Position numbers and translations under genes: made by a program. This document shows positions 10,935-22,250 of a DNA stretch of 64,000 bases, piece by piece; the first letter of the stretch is position 1; each line of letters starts with the position of its first letter. The stretch is taken from positions 1 to 64,000 of the forward strand of contig JAJEKV010000921.1 in NCBI GenBank assembly GCA_021234155.1, read 5' to 3'. A model generated the notes under the pieces. That model did no database searches and was not told where the DNA came from. It saw only the letters and a program-made list of their open reading frames with translations. The DNA is from Isoetes taiwanensis. Its lineage: Eukaryota; Streptophyta; Lycopodiopsida; Isoetales; Isoetaceae.

Positions 10935-11640
10935 TGAATAGGCACATTATATCAAGACATTTTTCTACCTATCAAAGGTAGATCACTTGAAACCATTTAA
11001 ATATGTGCCGAAACTACTACCCTCGGTGATTTATCAAGCAATAGGTTGGTGGGAAAAATTCCTCAAGATCTTGGAAACCTCAAGGGTTATCTCGATCTGT
11101 CTTATTCCAACAAGCACTGGTAAACTTGGCCATTTTGGGCAGATGGACCTACACAACAATAAATCTTTGGAGAATTCCTAATGAGCTTGGTCACATGCGC
11201 TAGCTTATCAAGCTTTAGTGTATCATTCAACCCTCGAGACGGGCATATTCCAAGCGGGTCCTCAATTCCAACAAATTTACAACCTCTAGTTACATAGGTA
11301 ATGTGGGTTTGTGTGGTTAGCCCTTTGCCCATTTGCAATAGAATATCTAGACCAAGCTGTTGCATCACAAGAACGCACAAAGCGGATGTGGTGGAAAGGC
11401 TGTGGAAGAAAAAGATATCTATTGATGCATTTGTACTTTCGAAAACTTGATATATCACTAGCCCTATATGCGGTTTTGATGTTGTAGATCGACAACAACT
11501 TTGTATTTGCTAGAAGCGGTCAAACTAAATAAGAATAAGTTGCTCTACCAAGGCTGCCGGAAGATATGAATGCTACTTGGACGTGTTTTTTATGTGTTTA
11601 CAACATATATATGATAACCATGACTTAGAGGAGGTAATTT
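10935..11640 (+). pseudogene. Second copy of the LRR receptor-like protein 3' end
   Basis: Starting at ATATCAAGACATTTTTCTACC (compare 9808 in the first copy), this segment repeats the last LRRs, the GNxGLCG signature (SYIGNVGLCG near 11290), the transmembrane region and the 3' flank of the 8560-10380 relic. It carries more indels and stops, for instance loss of one LRR block near 11095. It is a partial tandem duplication about 1.14 kb downstream of the first copy and non-functional as written. Confidence 0.7.
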
Positions 11641-13290
11641 AGGCTAGAAAATCAATAGCGACAATACTTAAGCCCGACTTGCCGCACCAAAAATGAAGCA
11701 AGCTTGTTTAAAATCTCTTCTTCGCCTCTCCGGGCGTGATAATAAAAGCGAAATCAATCTTATGCACTCTTGCATTTTTGCAAGATAACATTGTGGAAAT
11801 TACACCGATCTAATATAAAATTGAACTAAGTTGCGGTGAACATGTGAAACCATGGTAGAAACATTAGATAAACCAAAGGAATTACAAACCTCCAAACTTT
11901 ATTCGCTTTGAAAAAATATCCTAAGCGTGAATGCAATAAAATGCTTAGCTTAGCAAATCTGATAGATGCGTGAGTTAGATCTGCATTCAAAACAAAAGCG
12001 ATTGTCTCAGATCTCCTTAAGATGTACGGCTATGTCTCAATCTAAAGTCTTCAATAACATTTTAGCTCCCTCTATATTTCCCATCGTGCTTCCTTCTTTT
12101 ACACCCATTCCTAGGTAGACTAGCAGGAATAGAGGCAATGCGATGAAAGATATAATGTTCCCAAAAGAATTTTATAATGATTTTCAAGGGATGGAAAGTT
12201 CTGAGATATAGATCTCATCTTCTGATGGAGACATGGGAGCATCACGGGGCACATGCTACGACTGCCAGACTACGGCATTATTAGGTCTTGATAACTACAC
12301 AAGAAAGCGAAAAACGGGGAGGGTTGCACTGCTATTATAGAACATCATTGGCACAATCAATCTTCCTACACAAGACAGACAAGCACAAGCGGTACACGTG
12401 GGTGCGGTACAAAATTTGCGGTGGCAAACCTCTCTTTGTGGCAGCTTTGCTATTTTCCACATGCAAAATAAAACTTCTATCACACCCATCCGGATGTGGA
12501 TAGGCGGACCCCTATGTCAACTAGTCGATCTATCGATGACATATAGTAGCTTCAAGCGGTTGGGCAATTTCACCCTCCTTGAAGACCTCAATGCATGTGA
12601 GGGTGGAACAACCCATGAAATTTGACCCCTTGGTTTGTGATGTATTACGGTTTGTGCCCTTCAAAAGTGGCTTGGCCATGGGCATCGAGATGATAGTCAG
12701 TGCACTTGCGGTGAGGAAGAACCAAGTGCGATTGGATTATATGCTAATGGGTGAGCAATATACATATGTGGTCAATCACTTCTGGTGGCATAGACAATAG
12801 AGATGAGGGCGTCGATCTAGTATCCCGATCTTGCATAGAAGAAACAAAGCGAAATGTCATAAAAATGAAATCAATTACAAAGAAAACAAGATCTTAATAA
12901 TGAGTTATCAAAGGCGTCCAAATTGCCACAAGCATCGACAAAATATTATGTACATGTCGTGTGAACATTAAATTGGTTAGTTGGAATTTCACAAAGCTAT
13001 AGAAGCTATATTTACATTTAGTATTCAAAGCACCTCAAAACAATTTGCCTTGAATTGGTTAGTTTGAACTTCACAAAATAACTATATTAAGTATTCTAGA
13101 ATGGGACTCGCATGAAGCCAATTGACTTAGACTTGCTTCTCATTCATCTCAGCAGATTTTCTACAATGGTGGATAGTGGGTAGCCGCACACATGCGAACT
13201 ACCCATAAAAAATAAAGGGAAAATCCAATTATATCATTTGGACCCCAACAAAATACAATGCTAATAGAGACTAGGCTAGTGTACTGCAGA
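11641..13290. other. No gene recognised
   Basis: About 1.6 kb of A/T-rich sequence. An open frame at 12579-12800 (plus, 73 codons) and overlapping frames at 12288-12625 show no family signature. I see no repeat structure beyond short A/T runs. Confidence 0.4.
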
Positions 13291-13292
13291 AA

Positions 13293-13354
13293 GCTTATCA
13301 GGGATTAAAACCCCGAATCCTTCGGGGTTTTCGAGGAAAAACCTAGTGATAAGC
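13293..13354. repeat. Strong nested hairpin
   Basis: The outer arms GCTTATCA (13293-13300) and TGATAAGC (13347-13354) enclose a perfect inner palindrome, AAAACCCCGAA (13307-13317), loop TCC, TTCGGGGTTTT (13321-13331). It resembles a bacterial terminator in shape, but the context is eukaryotic. It may be the core of a small foldback element or a small-RNA precursor. Confidence 0.7.
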
Positions 13355-13493
13355 CTTGACCAGGGAGGCTGGACAAGCGTAAGGCATAAAAATGCTCCCC
13401 AAAACCCACGAATGGAAAAGTGAAGCAGTCTTGGCTCGCTAACACGTACACGCACATCACCAACAAAACAACAAGACAAAAACAAACCTCCCA

Positions 13494-13813
13494 GGGTAAA
13501 AGCATGTTAGGGTGTCCCTTAAAAAGTATTATTTAGTGACCAAAAAAGTACCTAAAAAGGTACCGGAATTTGAGTCTTGGGTACACAATGTAATATCTCA
13601 ATAAAAGGTACATTCTAGAACTTTTATATATTTTGGTCTCCATTAGCATTATTTTTTATCTTAACTTTGAATATTAATCGTCCTTGACTTTTATTTTGGA
13701 CTTTTGTACTAGTTTTAATGAAGATAAAAATGAGAAAGTACCCGATTACGAAGTACCTAGTGTATGTACTTTGCGCGGGTTCAAAAGTGGTACACCCAAC
13801 ATGCTTTTACCCC
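13494..13813. mobile_element. MITE-like element with ~25-30-bp terminal inverted repeats
   Basis: The left end GGGTAAAAGCATGTTAGGGT (from 13494, continuing GTCC) is inverted at the right end, where the sequence GGTACACCCAACATGCTTTT and ACCCC ends near 13813. Flanking CCTCC and GGAGG extend the symmetry. The interior (~270 bp) is A/T-rich and non-coding. Several GGTAC motifs (about 13532-13750) are spread through it. Length, inverted ends and lack of coding fit a non-autonomous DNA element. I could not settle a target-site duplication, so the superfamily is open. Confidence 0.55.
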
Positions 13814-13877
13814 AGTGGAGGGGCTGATTCTGGCGTGCTTGTGATAAAAATACAATAACAAAGAAGGGGAGGGTGGG

Positions 13878-14428
13878 TTCAAAGAGAATAAAGATGCTTT
13901 GAGAGAAGAGGAAGTGCCGATGAGATGTTGATCGCGGAAACACGCCTAAAATAGCGAACTCCCCAGCAGAATGGGCATGCACCACCGCATGCATGCAAAA
14001 CATGCATGCTCGTCCCATTCTAGAATGGCGATCCGATGTCTCGGATCGATGGGATCTAGAATGGGACTCTTTATAAAACCAACAAACCTTAGAATACCAA
14101 AGGACTTCCTTACAAACTAGGATCGAGGGCCGAAGGTCGGGGCGAAGGCTAAAAAGGCGAGGAAAAGGACAGCAAAGAAAGAAATGCCAAATTGGCCAAA
14201 CCAAGCAGGAAGAAAGCCCCTCCCACGCACGGGAAACAATTCAAAGAGAATAAAGATGCTAGCTGAGAGAAGAGGAAGCGCCGATGAGATGTTGATGCGG
14301 CTTGGCGCCTAAAATAGCGAACTCCCAACGAGAATGGGCATGCGCCCGCGCATGCATGCAAAACATGCATGCTCATCCCATTCTAGAATGGCGATCCGAT
14401 GTGTCGGATCGATGGGATCGTTAGAATG
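13878..14428. repeat. 190-bp direct duplication, copies at 13878 and 14240
   Basis: TTCAAAGAGAATAAAGATGCT starts both copies, 362 bp apart. Each copy contains GAAGAGGAAG, GATGAGATGTTGAT, a CATGCATGCAAAACATGCAT inverted motif, CCATTCTAGAATGG (palindrome) and GATCCGATGTnTCGGATC (inverted). Copies end near 14067 and 14428. Differences are mostly at GCG/CGG/CTTGG sites. No reading frame is shared in a meaningful way. Confidence 0.7.
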
Positions 14429-14429
14429 C

Positions 14430-16780
14430 CTTCTGATGAGTTTCAACATCATCCATGCGAAAAACACAAGTATGCAATATGATGTTGCATGATCGTTATA
14501 CTAGAAAAACATCTTAGAGATTTGACAAAGTACATTACATCAAGAAGGCTCCCTTAATGTGGAAAACAAAGATACACAAAACAAATAATAGAGCAATTGC
14601 AAAACAAAATGCCTAACATGCTTCACATAAAAAATGATGCCCACATCCTCCTTAAAATCCCCATAAGAAATCCACGAAATCCCCTTTTCATGATAAACCT
14701 CAAATGTTTGAGTTTGGTATTCTGAGAGGAGCTTCTAGCAATGATCAGGACTATGATAAAGTGATGTATTGTATAGAAAGTCGTATAGATGTATTTATTT
14801 ATTTTGGTTCTTTTGTAACCATGTTTTCAATCGAGACCTTAGGAAGTGTCTTGTTTTTTACAAAAAGATCTTGTACGATGCGGTATGATACGGGCATATG
14901 CTAGAGATCCACGGTTAGGATTCATTCTCACGAATAAAACCCATTAAACATGTCTAATAAAAGTGATTTTTTAGAAACAAAGTATTTGGTACAACCCCCA
15001 CTTTGTGATTTTGCAATTTAATATAAGCCATTGTGTTTTGTTAGTTTAGTTATGGTTACGATGTTTTTGTTAGTTTAGTTATGGGCTAGATAATGTCTTG
15101 TGCAGAGGCGTTATGGCCCAGCCAAAAATGGCCTTGTGGCCATGTGCGAGGAAAGTCCTCGGCCTTCACGGCCCTTTCGCCATTTTTCCTTGGCCTGGCG
15201 CCTCTGCCGCGGGGCGTTATCGGCCTTAGCGTCTGAGAGAGGCATTTGGCTTTTAACGCCATAGCCAAGCTTGGCGGGTTAGCAATCTGGCTGTATTTCA
15301 TCATTGATGCACAACCACGGTATGCTCGATCAAAACAATATGCTCGATGCACAACACATTATGCTCTAATCTTTTATTTTACCCCGGCCTAATCGAAATG
15401 ATTAGAATGCATTTCAAGGTGAAATGGCGAGAAGGCCAGCCCTGTTTTTAAAGCGAGCATACGCTTTCTGATGACAAGCATGTGATTGGATCGGCGAACC
15501 CATTTTGCCAAGAAGCCAAACTCCGACAAATTTTGTTGTTTGAAGCTCCGGCAATCCCAATCTAACACAGGGAAAAGTATTGAAGAGGCTGCGGGGAGGC
15601 AAAGAAGTGGATTTAAAGCCGTGCGGCGATGGCGATGGATTTGTTGCACGGCTAGGGCATTTTGCTTTAGCTATGACCGGATTCTTTCGCGTAGCTATGG
15701 CGGGAGGCCTAAGCGTGAAAGCAGGGAAATGTTATGGACATAACATCTGTTATAGTCATAACCAATTTGTGACGAGAATGGTGCTTTGGATATGGGTGCA
15801 AAATCGGTCTTGGGTAGCGAAATCACCGTCACGGATGCCACTTACAAGTGCTTAAAATCGGTATTTTAAACACGGCGTGCGTGATTGATCAATTGACATG
15901 AGGATCTTGGCGAGTCAAATGGCAATTTGAGAGAATCAACACTTGAATGGTTGGAAACATGAATGCACATGTATACGCCATATTAGTGGATGGGCGGGCT
16001 TACCCATCTTACATTCAAGCAAAATGGAGGGACTAATTGTTTTCCAAAATTGCACGAACCGAAATTCAACAATTTGCCCTCACCAATTTTGCAATACGAA
16101 AAATCGGGATAGATGAAATCAATTCCTCTCCGTTCACTTTACAAAGCCATTAATCGGCAAGGGAAGAGATCGAGGCGAGAGATTGTATGCAAACAAGATA
16201 GCAATGAAGAAGAATTCCCTTCTAAAGATTAAGCCTTCAAAGAAGAATAAGAAATTGAGTGGCCAGTGACCCATGAATAAGAGAAATTTCGGGGAGAAAT
16301 ATTTGAAGTATTCAACAAATTAGTACAAATGTTGATGACAATGACAAAGGCCCGTATCCTTGGCGGTCTTCTTTGGAGGGCAAGGGATTTACCAATTGCT
16401 TCTATAAAGAAATCTAAGCGGTTACTATGGTAGAGCAAATGGTGAAGAATTTGAAGGAAACAATGCAAGAACATAAGTATGAGAGGAATCATGACATGCT
16501 TAGATGCAAGGAAGTCCATCGATAATGGCGGTGGCGGTACAAATGGTGTCAAGCCATTGAATCAAGCGAAGTGGCGATTGCTTTCGGCATCCCGGAAAAA
16601 TAATTTCAAATGCTTTTCAAAAGAAGGGTGCAAGCTAACAAGGGAAGGACCTTAGTCAATGTTAGGAGGAGGAAACAAATGGATAGCATGTTAGATTACA
16701 ATAGAAGCCGTTCTCAAAGTGGTCTGCAATTGTCATGAACTTGCATAAACAATTGTCATGAACTCCACTCCTCATCATCG
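14430..16780. other. No gene recognised; short GGCC-rich inverted motifs at 15100-15290
   Basis: Frames here are short and unsupported. At 15100-15290 the motif GGCGTTATGGCC is followed by GGCGTTATCGGCC and by the inverted TTTTAACGCCATAGCC, with several GGCC/CATTT pairs, giving a G/C-rich segment able to fold. At 16719-16729 AGTGGTCTGCA is inverted as TGCAGACCACT (16790-16800) around two direct copies of CAATTGTCATGAACT. Confidence 0.4.
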
Positions 16781-16784
16781 CCTT

Positions 16785-18411
16785 TGCTGCAGACCACTGT
16801 TACAACAGACCACCAATTGTTTATGTCCAAATTGATTTGCTCAAGCCCATACCAGAAGTGACCTATGTTGATCTGTTTTGGAACTAGCAAGGTGCAGTGA
16901 TTGAATTGGGTGGCCTCCCACCAAATTGTAGCATCTGTGGGAAAATGTTCCATGGAGGTGTAAAGTGCATCAGGAGTAGCGATTGGGTCGGAGGAGGATA
17001 CACAAAGGGGCGGAAAGTATCAGCTTTGACAGAAAAGTGTGTGCAGAGCCGGAAAGCGGATATAAGCTGTGACTATGGCCCCAAAAAAAGGATAAAATGG
17101 CCTTGGATTACGACAAACGAGGGGGAGACACACGGGCATAAAAAAAACTATAGAAAATTACAGAGGAAAAGACAAATTAGGGAGCGTGTCGGGGCAAGCT
17201 AGTGGGACCTCTCACAAAAAGGATCTTGCGAGGCTTTTGAAGAGAAGAAGGAGGGAAAAATCAACACAGCGGACCTCCAACACATACGATGAGGAGTGTC
17301 CTTTGCGGAAAAGGATCGGTGTGCTAAATTCAACAAAGATATCCCACCAAAGCGGGATATATATCCAGAAAACCGAGATCTAGATACAACATTAGCAGGC
17401 TACACCCAAGAGGAAACAAAGGCAGAAGGGTCTCACACTAACATGAACCGAATGGGAAGGACCTCGGACCCAAGATTTAAGCTTTGCTAGTAGAAAAGAA
17501 ACGGGGCAGGGGTTGAAACAATTCAAAGCAGACTGAATCGGGGAAGAACCTCGGATCCAAGATTTTAAGCCTTTGCTAGTGAGAAAAAACGGGGACGAGA
17601 GACTGAAACAACTCAAGCAGGAAAGATGTATTCAATTTGGGAAGACTATGATCACAGGAGGCAATAAGTGCGGTCTGCTTAATACCGCGGGGAAGCCAAA
17701 GAAGACACAGAGATACTAAACATTCAGACCGCGCCACAAGAGGAAGGACACTAACCTTCGAGGTAATAAAGAAAAAAGTGAACTCAAGGAAGATGGGAAG
17801 AAGATCCTGATGCAGTCGGGGACACTCTTTGGAAATTGCATCTCGATGCGAAGCCACTAAATCCATTACCATGTCAAACTAGCTCCCAAGCACCTCACCC
17901 CATAGCCAAATACCCCCCCCCAGTGAGAATCAAGAGCATCTTTGAGGATAATGTCTCTTTTTACAAGCTTTCATTCATTGTAAAAGATGATGGTAGGTAT
18001 CTTTGCTTGTGTTGAATGTTTTTGTTCTGAGGAGGCTTTGGAGGAATATTTAGGTGAGCAAAATCAAAAGTCTCAATGGATGATAAAGATGCTTCTGTCC
18101 AGGTAAGTATCCAACCCCTCAAGGATTTGAATATTTCAGACCCTGGATCTTGTGTTTCCAAAGATAGAAGAGTGAGCTGCACTCCAATACTTTCTAAATT
18201 CTGGGCAACAGTAGAAGATGAGATAGGAATGACAGACAATGAGGACCTAGACAGCATACCTAAGGATCTGGACAAGCTTAGTGACTATCTATGTGGAAAC
18301 ATGACAGACTTTACCCCCAATAGGAAATCTAGGAAACAGAGAAAGATCTATCAAAAAGATCCCAATTACAACGGGCCTGCTTCCAATACAAGGAGGACCA
18401 AATCCTGTTAA
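16785..18411 (+). pseudogene. LINE ORF1 (nucleic-acid-binding protein), broken
   Basis: The reading frame PPIVYVQIDLLKPIPEVTYV (about 16813) followed by GGLPPNCSICGKMFHG and GVKC (about 16908-16965) matches the end of plant L1 ORF1 proteins. There a VxVExDLxKPLP strand leads to a LPxxCxxCGxxGHxxxxC zinc knuckle. An in-frame TAG lies between the two parts. A charged tail rich in Lys, Arg and Glu continues to about 17620, with several frameshifts. A last frame at 18076-18411 ends 38 bases before the ORF2 ATG. ORF1 products coat LINE RNA. The upstream start is not visible. Confidence 0.6.
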
Positions 18412-18448
18412 AAGGTCTGCCCAATAGTTGCTTTCCCTTTCACTCAAA

Positions 18449-18927
18449 ATGAAGATCATTTCTTGGAATGTCAGGGGAATCAAGGGCCCCATAAAGAGAA
18501 GGAGATTCATTGCCTTAGCCAGGAACTACAAAGCAGACCTCCTTATGATCCAAGAACATCACCTACCCCAATTTGAAGCCTCCATTTACGGGGGGTGGAT
18601 ACACAAAGGAGCTGGATCAGCTTATACTACTGCTGATGGCACCAAAAGGTGGTCTAGCTATGTTTTGGACCACCCTTAATGTTGTCTCATCCTATTGTAG
18701 TCCTTCAAACAGATGGCACAGCATATCCATTGATATGCATGATCAATTACTGGGAATAATAAATGTTTATGCTCCCACAGAACCCAATGAGAGAGCCCCA
18801 ATCTGGGAGGAAATCAAACATTGGATGGCTAATCAGAACAATACAAAAGACTGGATCTTGGGTGGTGACTTAACACTAGAGTTGTCAGGGGACCATTTAC
18901 AGTCCATGGACGAGAAATGGTCCACCA
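18449..18927 (+). pseudogene. LINE ORF2 endonuclease domain, first part
   Basis: The ATG at 18449 opens MKIISWNVRGIKGPIKRRRF, with the N-W-N-x-R-G-like start of the exonuclease-endonuclease-phosphatase fold and the Q-E-H metal-binding segment (MIQEHH). The frame then shifts near 18640 to a second frame with GGLAMFWTTL, INVYAPT and WILGGDLTLELSGDH, where a functional enzyme normally has GGDFN. The domain nicks target DNA for target-primed reverse transcription. The sequence is cut at about 18927 by an insertion. Confidence 0.75.
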
Positions 18928-21485
18928 TACCCCCTGCCACTTAAACCGATATATCTCACAAGATAAATTTTAATTTTAAAATATACCACTACTATTTGAG
19001 TCTTCACTTGATTCTTAACGACCTGTGAGAATTTCATGACCATTGGATACACCTTTATATTGGTATGGTTGTTCAAACTTTGAAGAATTTGGCAGTTTTA
19101 CATCACTCTAGGCGCATTCTTCAATTTTCTAGCATAAAAGTGTCTAAACCTTGCTAAATATGAAATTAATTGATGTATTATGATAAAACATATCAATTTA
19201 CATGTTTCCATGTTTTGCCACTATCATTTGATTTTTAATTGAAATTAAGCCAAACCCTATTTTGCTTAAAAATCTGCATGAGGTTCAAGAATTATTTCTC
19301 TCTTATTATTACAAGTTTGGACTTAATATTTGTGACAATGAGTCCTTAACTAGGAAACCTATAGTCCAAAGATTTTTTTTTTTTATGTTTATATGTTTTA
19401 TTAGTATCGTTATTAACTAAAGAAATTATTGTACAGAATTCAAAATAAAAATATGGGTTAAAGTGCTTCAATAAATCCCATCCATAAGTCCCATAAGGAT
19501 AGTAAATGATGCATTCTAATCAACTCTATGTAGGAATTTACTTTATCAACATAAATATAGTGTAACTAGGGTATAACCATGCATTATCTAGATCTAAACG
19601 AGCTCTAATATAACAAGATGAACACAAAGAAATGTTCCAAAGTGCATTGATTATACCTTTATAGGTCTAAAACTCAACAATAATGTAGGTAGTGATAGTT
19701 ATTGATGAATAGAGGACAATATCACGAACTTTAGCCATGACTATAAATAAATAGATCAAAAAACTTTCCGTACACTGTTTTCTAGTTCATCTAAAAATTA
19801 ACTTATTGCACTATAATTCTTCCATAAGCCTTTGAAATGGCGCAATGTATGATAAAAGGGATATTGAGATCCTTGTTGTGGTCTTATTAGGAAAAAAATG
19901 AAGAAACTTACTTACTTTCCAATATTATAAAGTTAGACAATGTGTGGCTGCTCCAAAATGTTGTAGTCTAAGTAGGACCATAGTACATGTAGATCAACTT
20001 TTATGATAGGCTATAAATTTTGTAAATTTGAACCTTTGTTGGCAATATATATCTCAAATTTCATGTTAGGATAATATATTATATACAAGATTTGAATATA
20101 AATAAGCATGGACTATGTATAGGTCGAGTTAAACCAAGCTGGATTGAGAAAATTTCTCTATTTATTTGCATTGGCTCTATTCATTTTGTTCCCTACAATG
20201 ATATTATGATTTCTCATCGTCTATAAGATAATCTTTGAAGGTGTAAGTGGACTTTCTCATACATTCAAAGTGGCAGTAACTACTTAATTTTTGTGCTCGA
20301 TATCACCTTTTAGATAGACAATCCTCCCTAATCAACTAATGTTATCATATATAATGTGATATAAACTATATTCTAAAAAGAATTGATTAGGATGATGATG
20401 TTCTTAACTTTTAAATGAGAGGTCATGTGGACCAATAATTGGCATCGGCATAGCGGTCTATCTTGATCTTCTTTAGGCATATCTTTTCATATTTTTCCTT
20501 GGTTCATCTTGCATTGCTATCTTAACTTTGGGAAGCTTTGAAATATGGTGTTTGAAGTTCATTTTCAAGGCACAAATCTAGAATCAAATATGGAAAATAT
20601 TTGATGATAACTTGGAACTAATACTAAAAGTTTTAGCCCAAACCTAGCAATAAATATTTTTTATTGATAGAGGATCTCATGAAATACTAATATCCTAAAA
20701 ATTTGGCTTGAGATCCAATAAGGTAAAGAAGTTATTGATTTAAAATGAACACGTGGACCGATAATGGTCTTATATACGAAACCTTTATTGATTTATCATG
20801 ATCGTGCCTTTTGCTCTTTTTTCTTTACTTGTTTTCATTGGTTTCATATCCATACAAGCATTCATATATTATTTTTCAATGACATACTATTTCAATAAAT
20901 TTCTTTCAAATATAACAAAATAGACATCAATTAAAAGTTACTTAAAAGTGTTATTATAAATTAAAATTTGAAGCTTCAAATTACACCCAACAAATATTTT
21001 TATGCATGGACCAATTAGTCAAGTACTTATATACCAAATTTGAAGTAAAAAATCATTTTCATGCAAAAGTTATAGAATTTTAATTGAAGCTTGACCTTGC
21101 AGGAACCATTATTGGTCCCAGGAGAGGAAATGACTTATTTTGACTGTCATGTTTGGTGGCTATATCTTCCTTTCTAGACTTGGTTGGAACAAGGTTTTTG
21201 TGTATTAATCCTTATCTCGTATAGAAAAATACCATTATAATGAAAAAAAATCAAAAAATCCTTTTATTGAGGCAGTTTTACATTATGTAAACATGAAACA
21301 AAGCTGGACTTGACCCCCTTGATTCACCTAAATATAACTTTCAATTTTGGGGGTATATGCATTTTTAACTATTTTTCCTATGCAACATGACTGCCATATA
21401 TTAACATGTAGAAAGGGTTTAACTGAATTTTATGTCATTGATTTTATATGAATTTTAAAGCGAACTGTACAAATGAACCATTTAT
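18928..21485. mobile_element. ~2.56-kb A/T-rich insertion inside the LINE
   Basis: LINE endonuclease coding sequence stops at about 18927 and resumes at about 21486. ATGGTCCACCA (about 18917) before it and ATGGTCCATCA (about 21485) after it look like an 11-bp target-site duplication with one mismatch. The insert is strongly A/T-rich and has no long open frame. It contains two diverged copies of a GTGGACCxATAATxG block followed by a CTTTxTTT-rich stretch (about 20427 and 20752). No terminal inverted repeats were evident, so the class is unknown. It might be a non-autonomous Mutator-like element, given the duplication length. Confidence 0.55.
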
Positions 21486-22250
21486 GGTCCATCAAGGGAC
21501 AACTCTAGTGTTAAACAATACCCCCCATTGGGACCTCAAATTAGGAAATAAAATCAATATGTCGAGAGTAGAGAGAACGGAATGGGATAATCTATTGCAG
21601 GATACAAACCTTCTGTACATTCCTTCAGCCAATGCCAAGTACACTTGGTCCAATAAAAGAGAGGGAGCAGGAAGAACCTACTGTACTTTAGATAGGTTTT
21701 ATGTGACAAACCCAAATGTTCCCAGTCTGGATAACTGCATAGTCACGGGTGATGAAGGAAATATTCTGTCAGACCATTTCCCTCAAATTTTGGATTTTCC
21801 AGACACTCATAGAACTTTCAAACCTACCAATTCCCCCTTCAAATTCAATTGCTCCCTCCTAGGGAACTCCAGTTTTACCTCGGATTTGAAGTTTTTATCT
21901 TACCCGGTATGGGTGGGGAGTCATCAATCTATGAGAGGAATTTAGCAATAAACTTAAAAGCAAAAGCTGGATCAAGAGGTGGGAAAGGCAAAGGCAGAGA
22001 GAAAGTGTATTGAAGAGAAGAATAACCTCTAAAGGAAATGAAAGAAATTAGGCAAAACTTGAGATCACTCCTCTATGTGCTAGCCTGCACAAACAGGAAG
22101 TCCAGCTGGAAAATAGTATCAAAGCCATTGAAGAAAAAGAAGCAAAGTGTATGGCCTTAAGGGCCAAAATATAATACAATAAAATGGATTTAGGCAGCTC
22201 AAATATTTTTTAGTGGCTAAAAACAAATTAATTAATAATGCTATTCTGGT
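21486..22250 (+). pseudogene. LINE ORF2, end of endonuclease and linker
   Basis: The frame MVHQGTTLVLNN...KINMSRVERTEWD leads to YTWSNKREGAGRTYCTLDRF and the terminal ILSDHFPQ motif. These are the conserved T-W-x-N, L-D-R-F and S-D-H residues of the L1 endonuclease catalytic core. The frame closes at 21945. The linker to the reverse transcriptase (21946-22250) is read only across further frameshifts. Confidence 0.75.

Noticed and set aside
13305-13331. Rho-independent bacterial terminator
   Set aside because: Shape fits, but the window is eukaryotic and no gene ends there.
14431-14465. Hammerhead-ribozyme-like string CTGATGAG...CGAAA
   Set aside because: The 19 bases between the two core motifs cannot form helix II beyond one or two pairs, and no flanking stems match.
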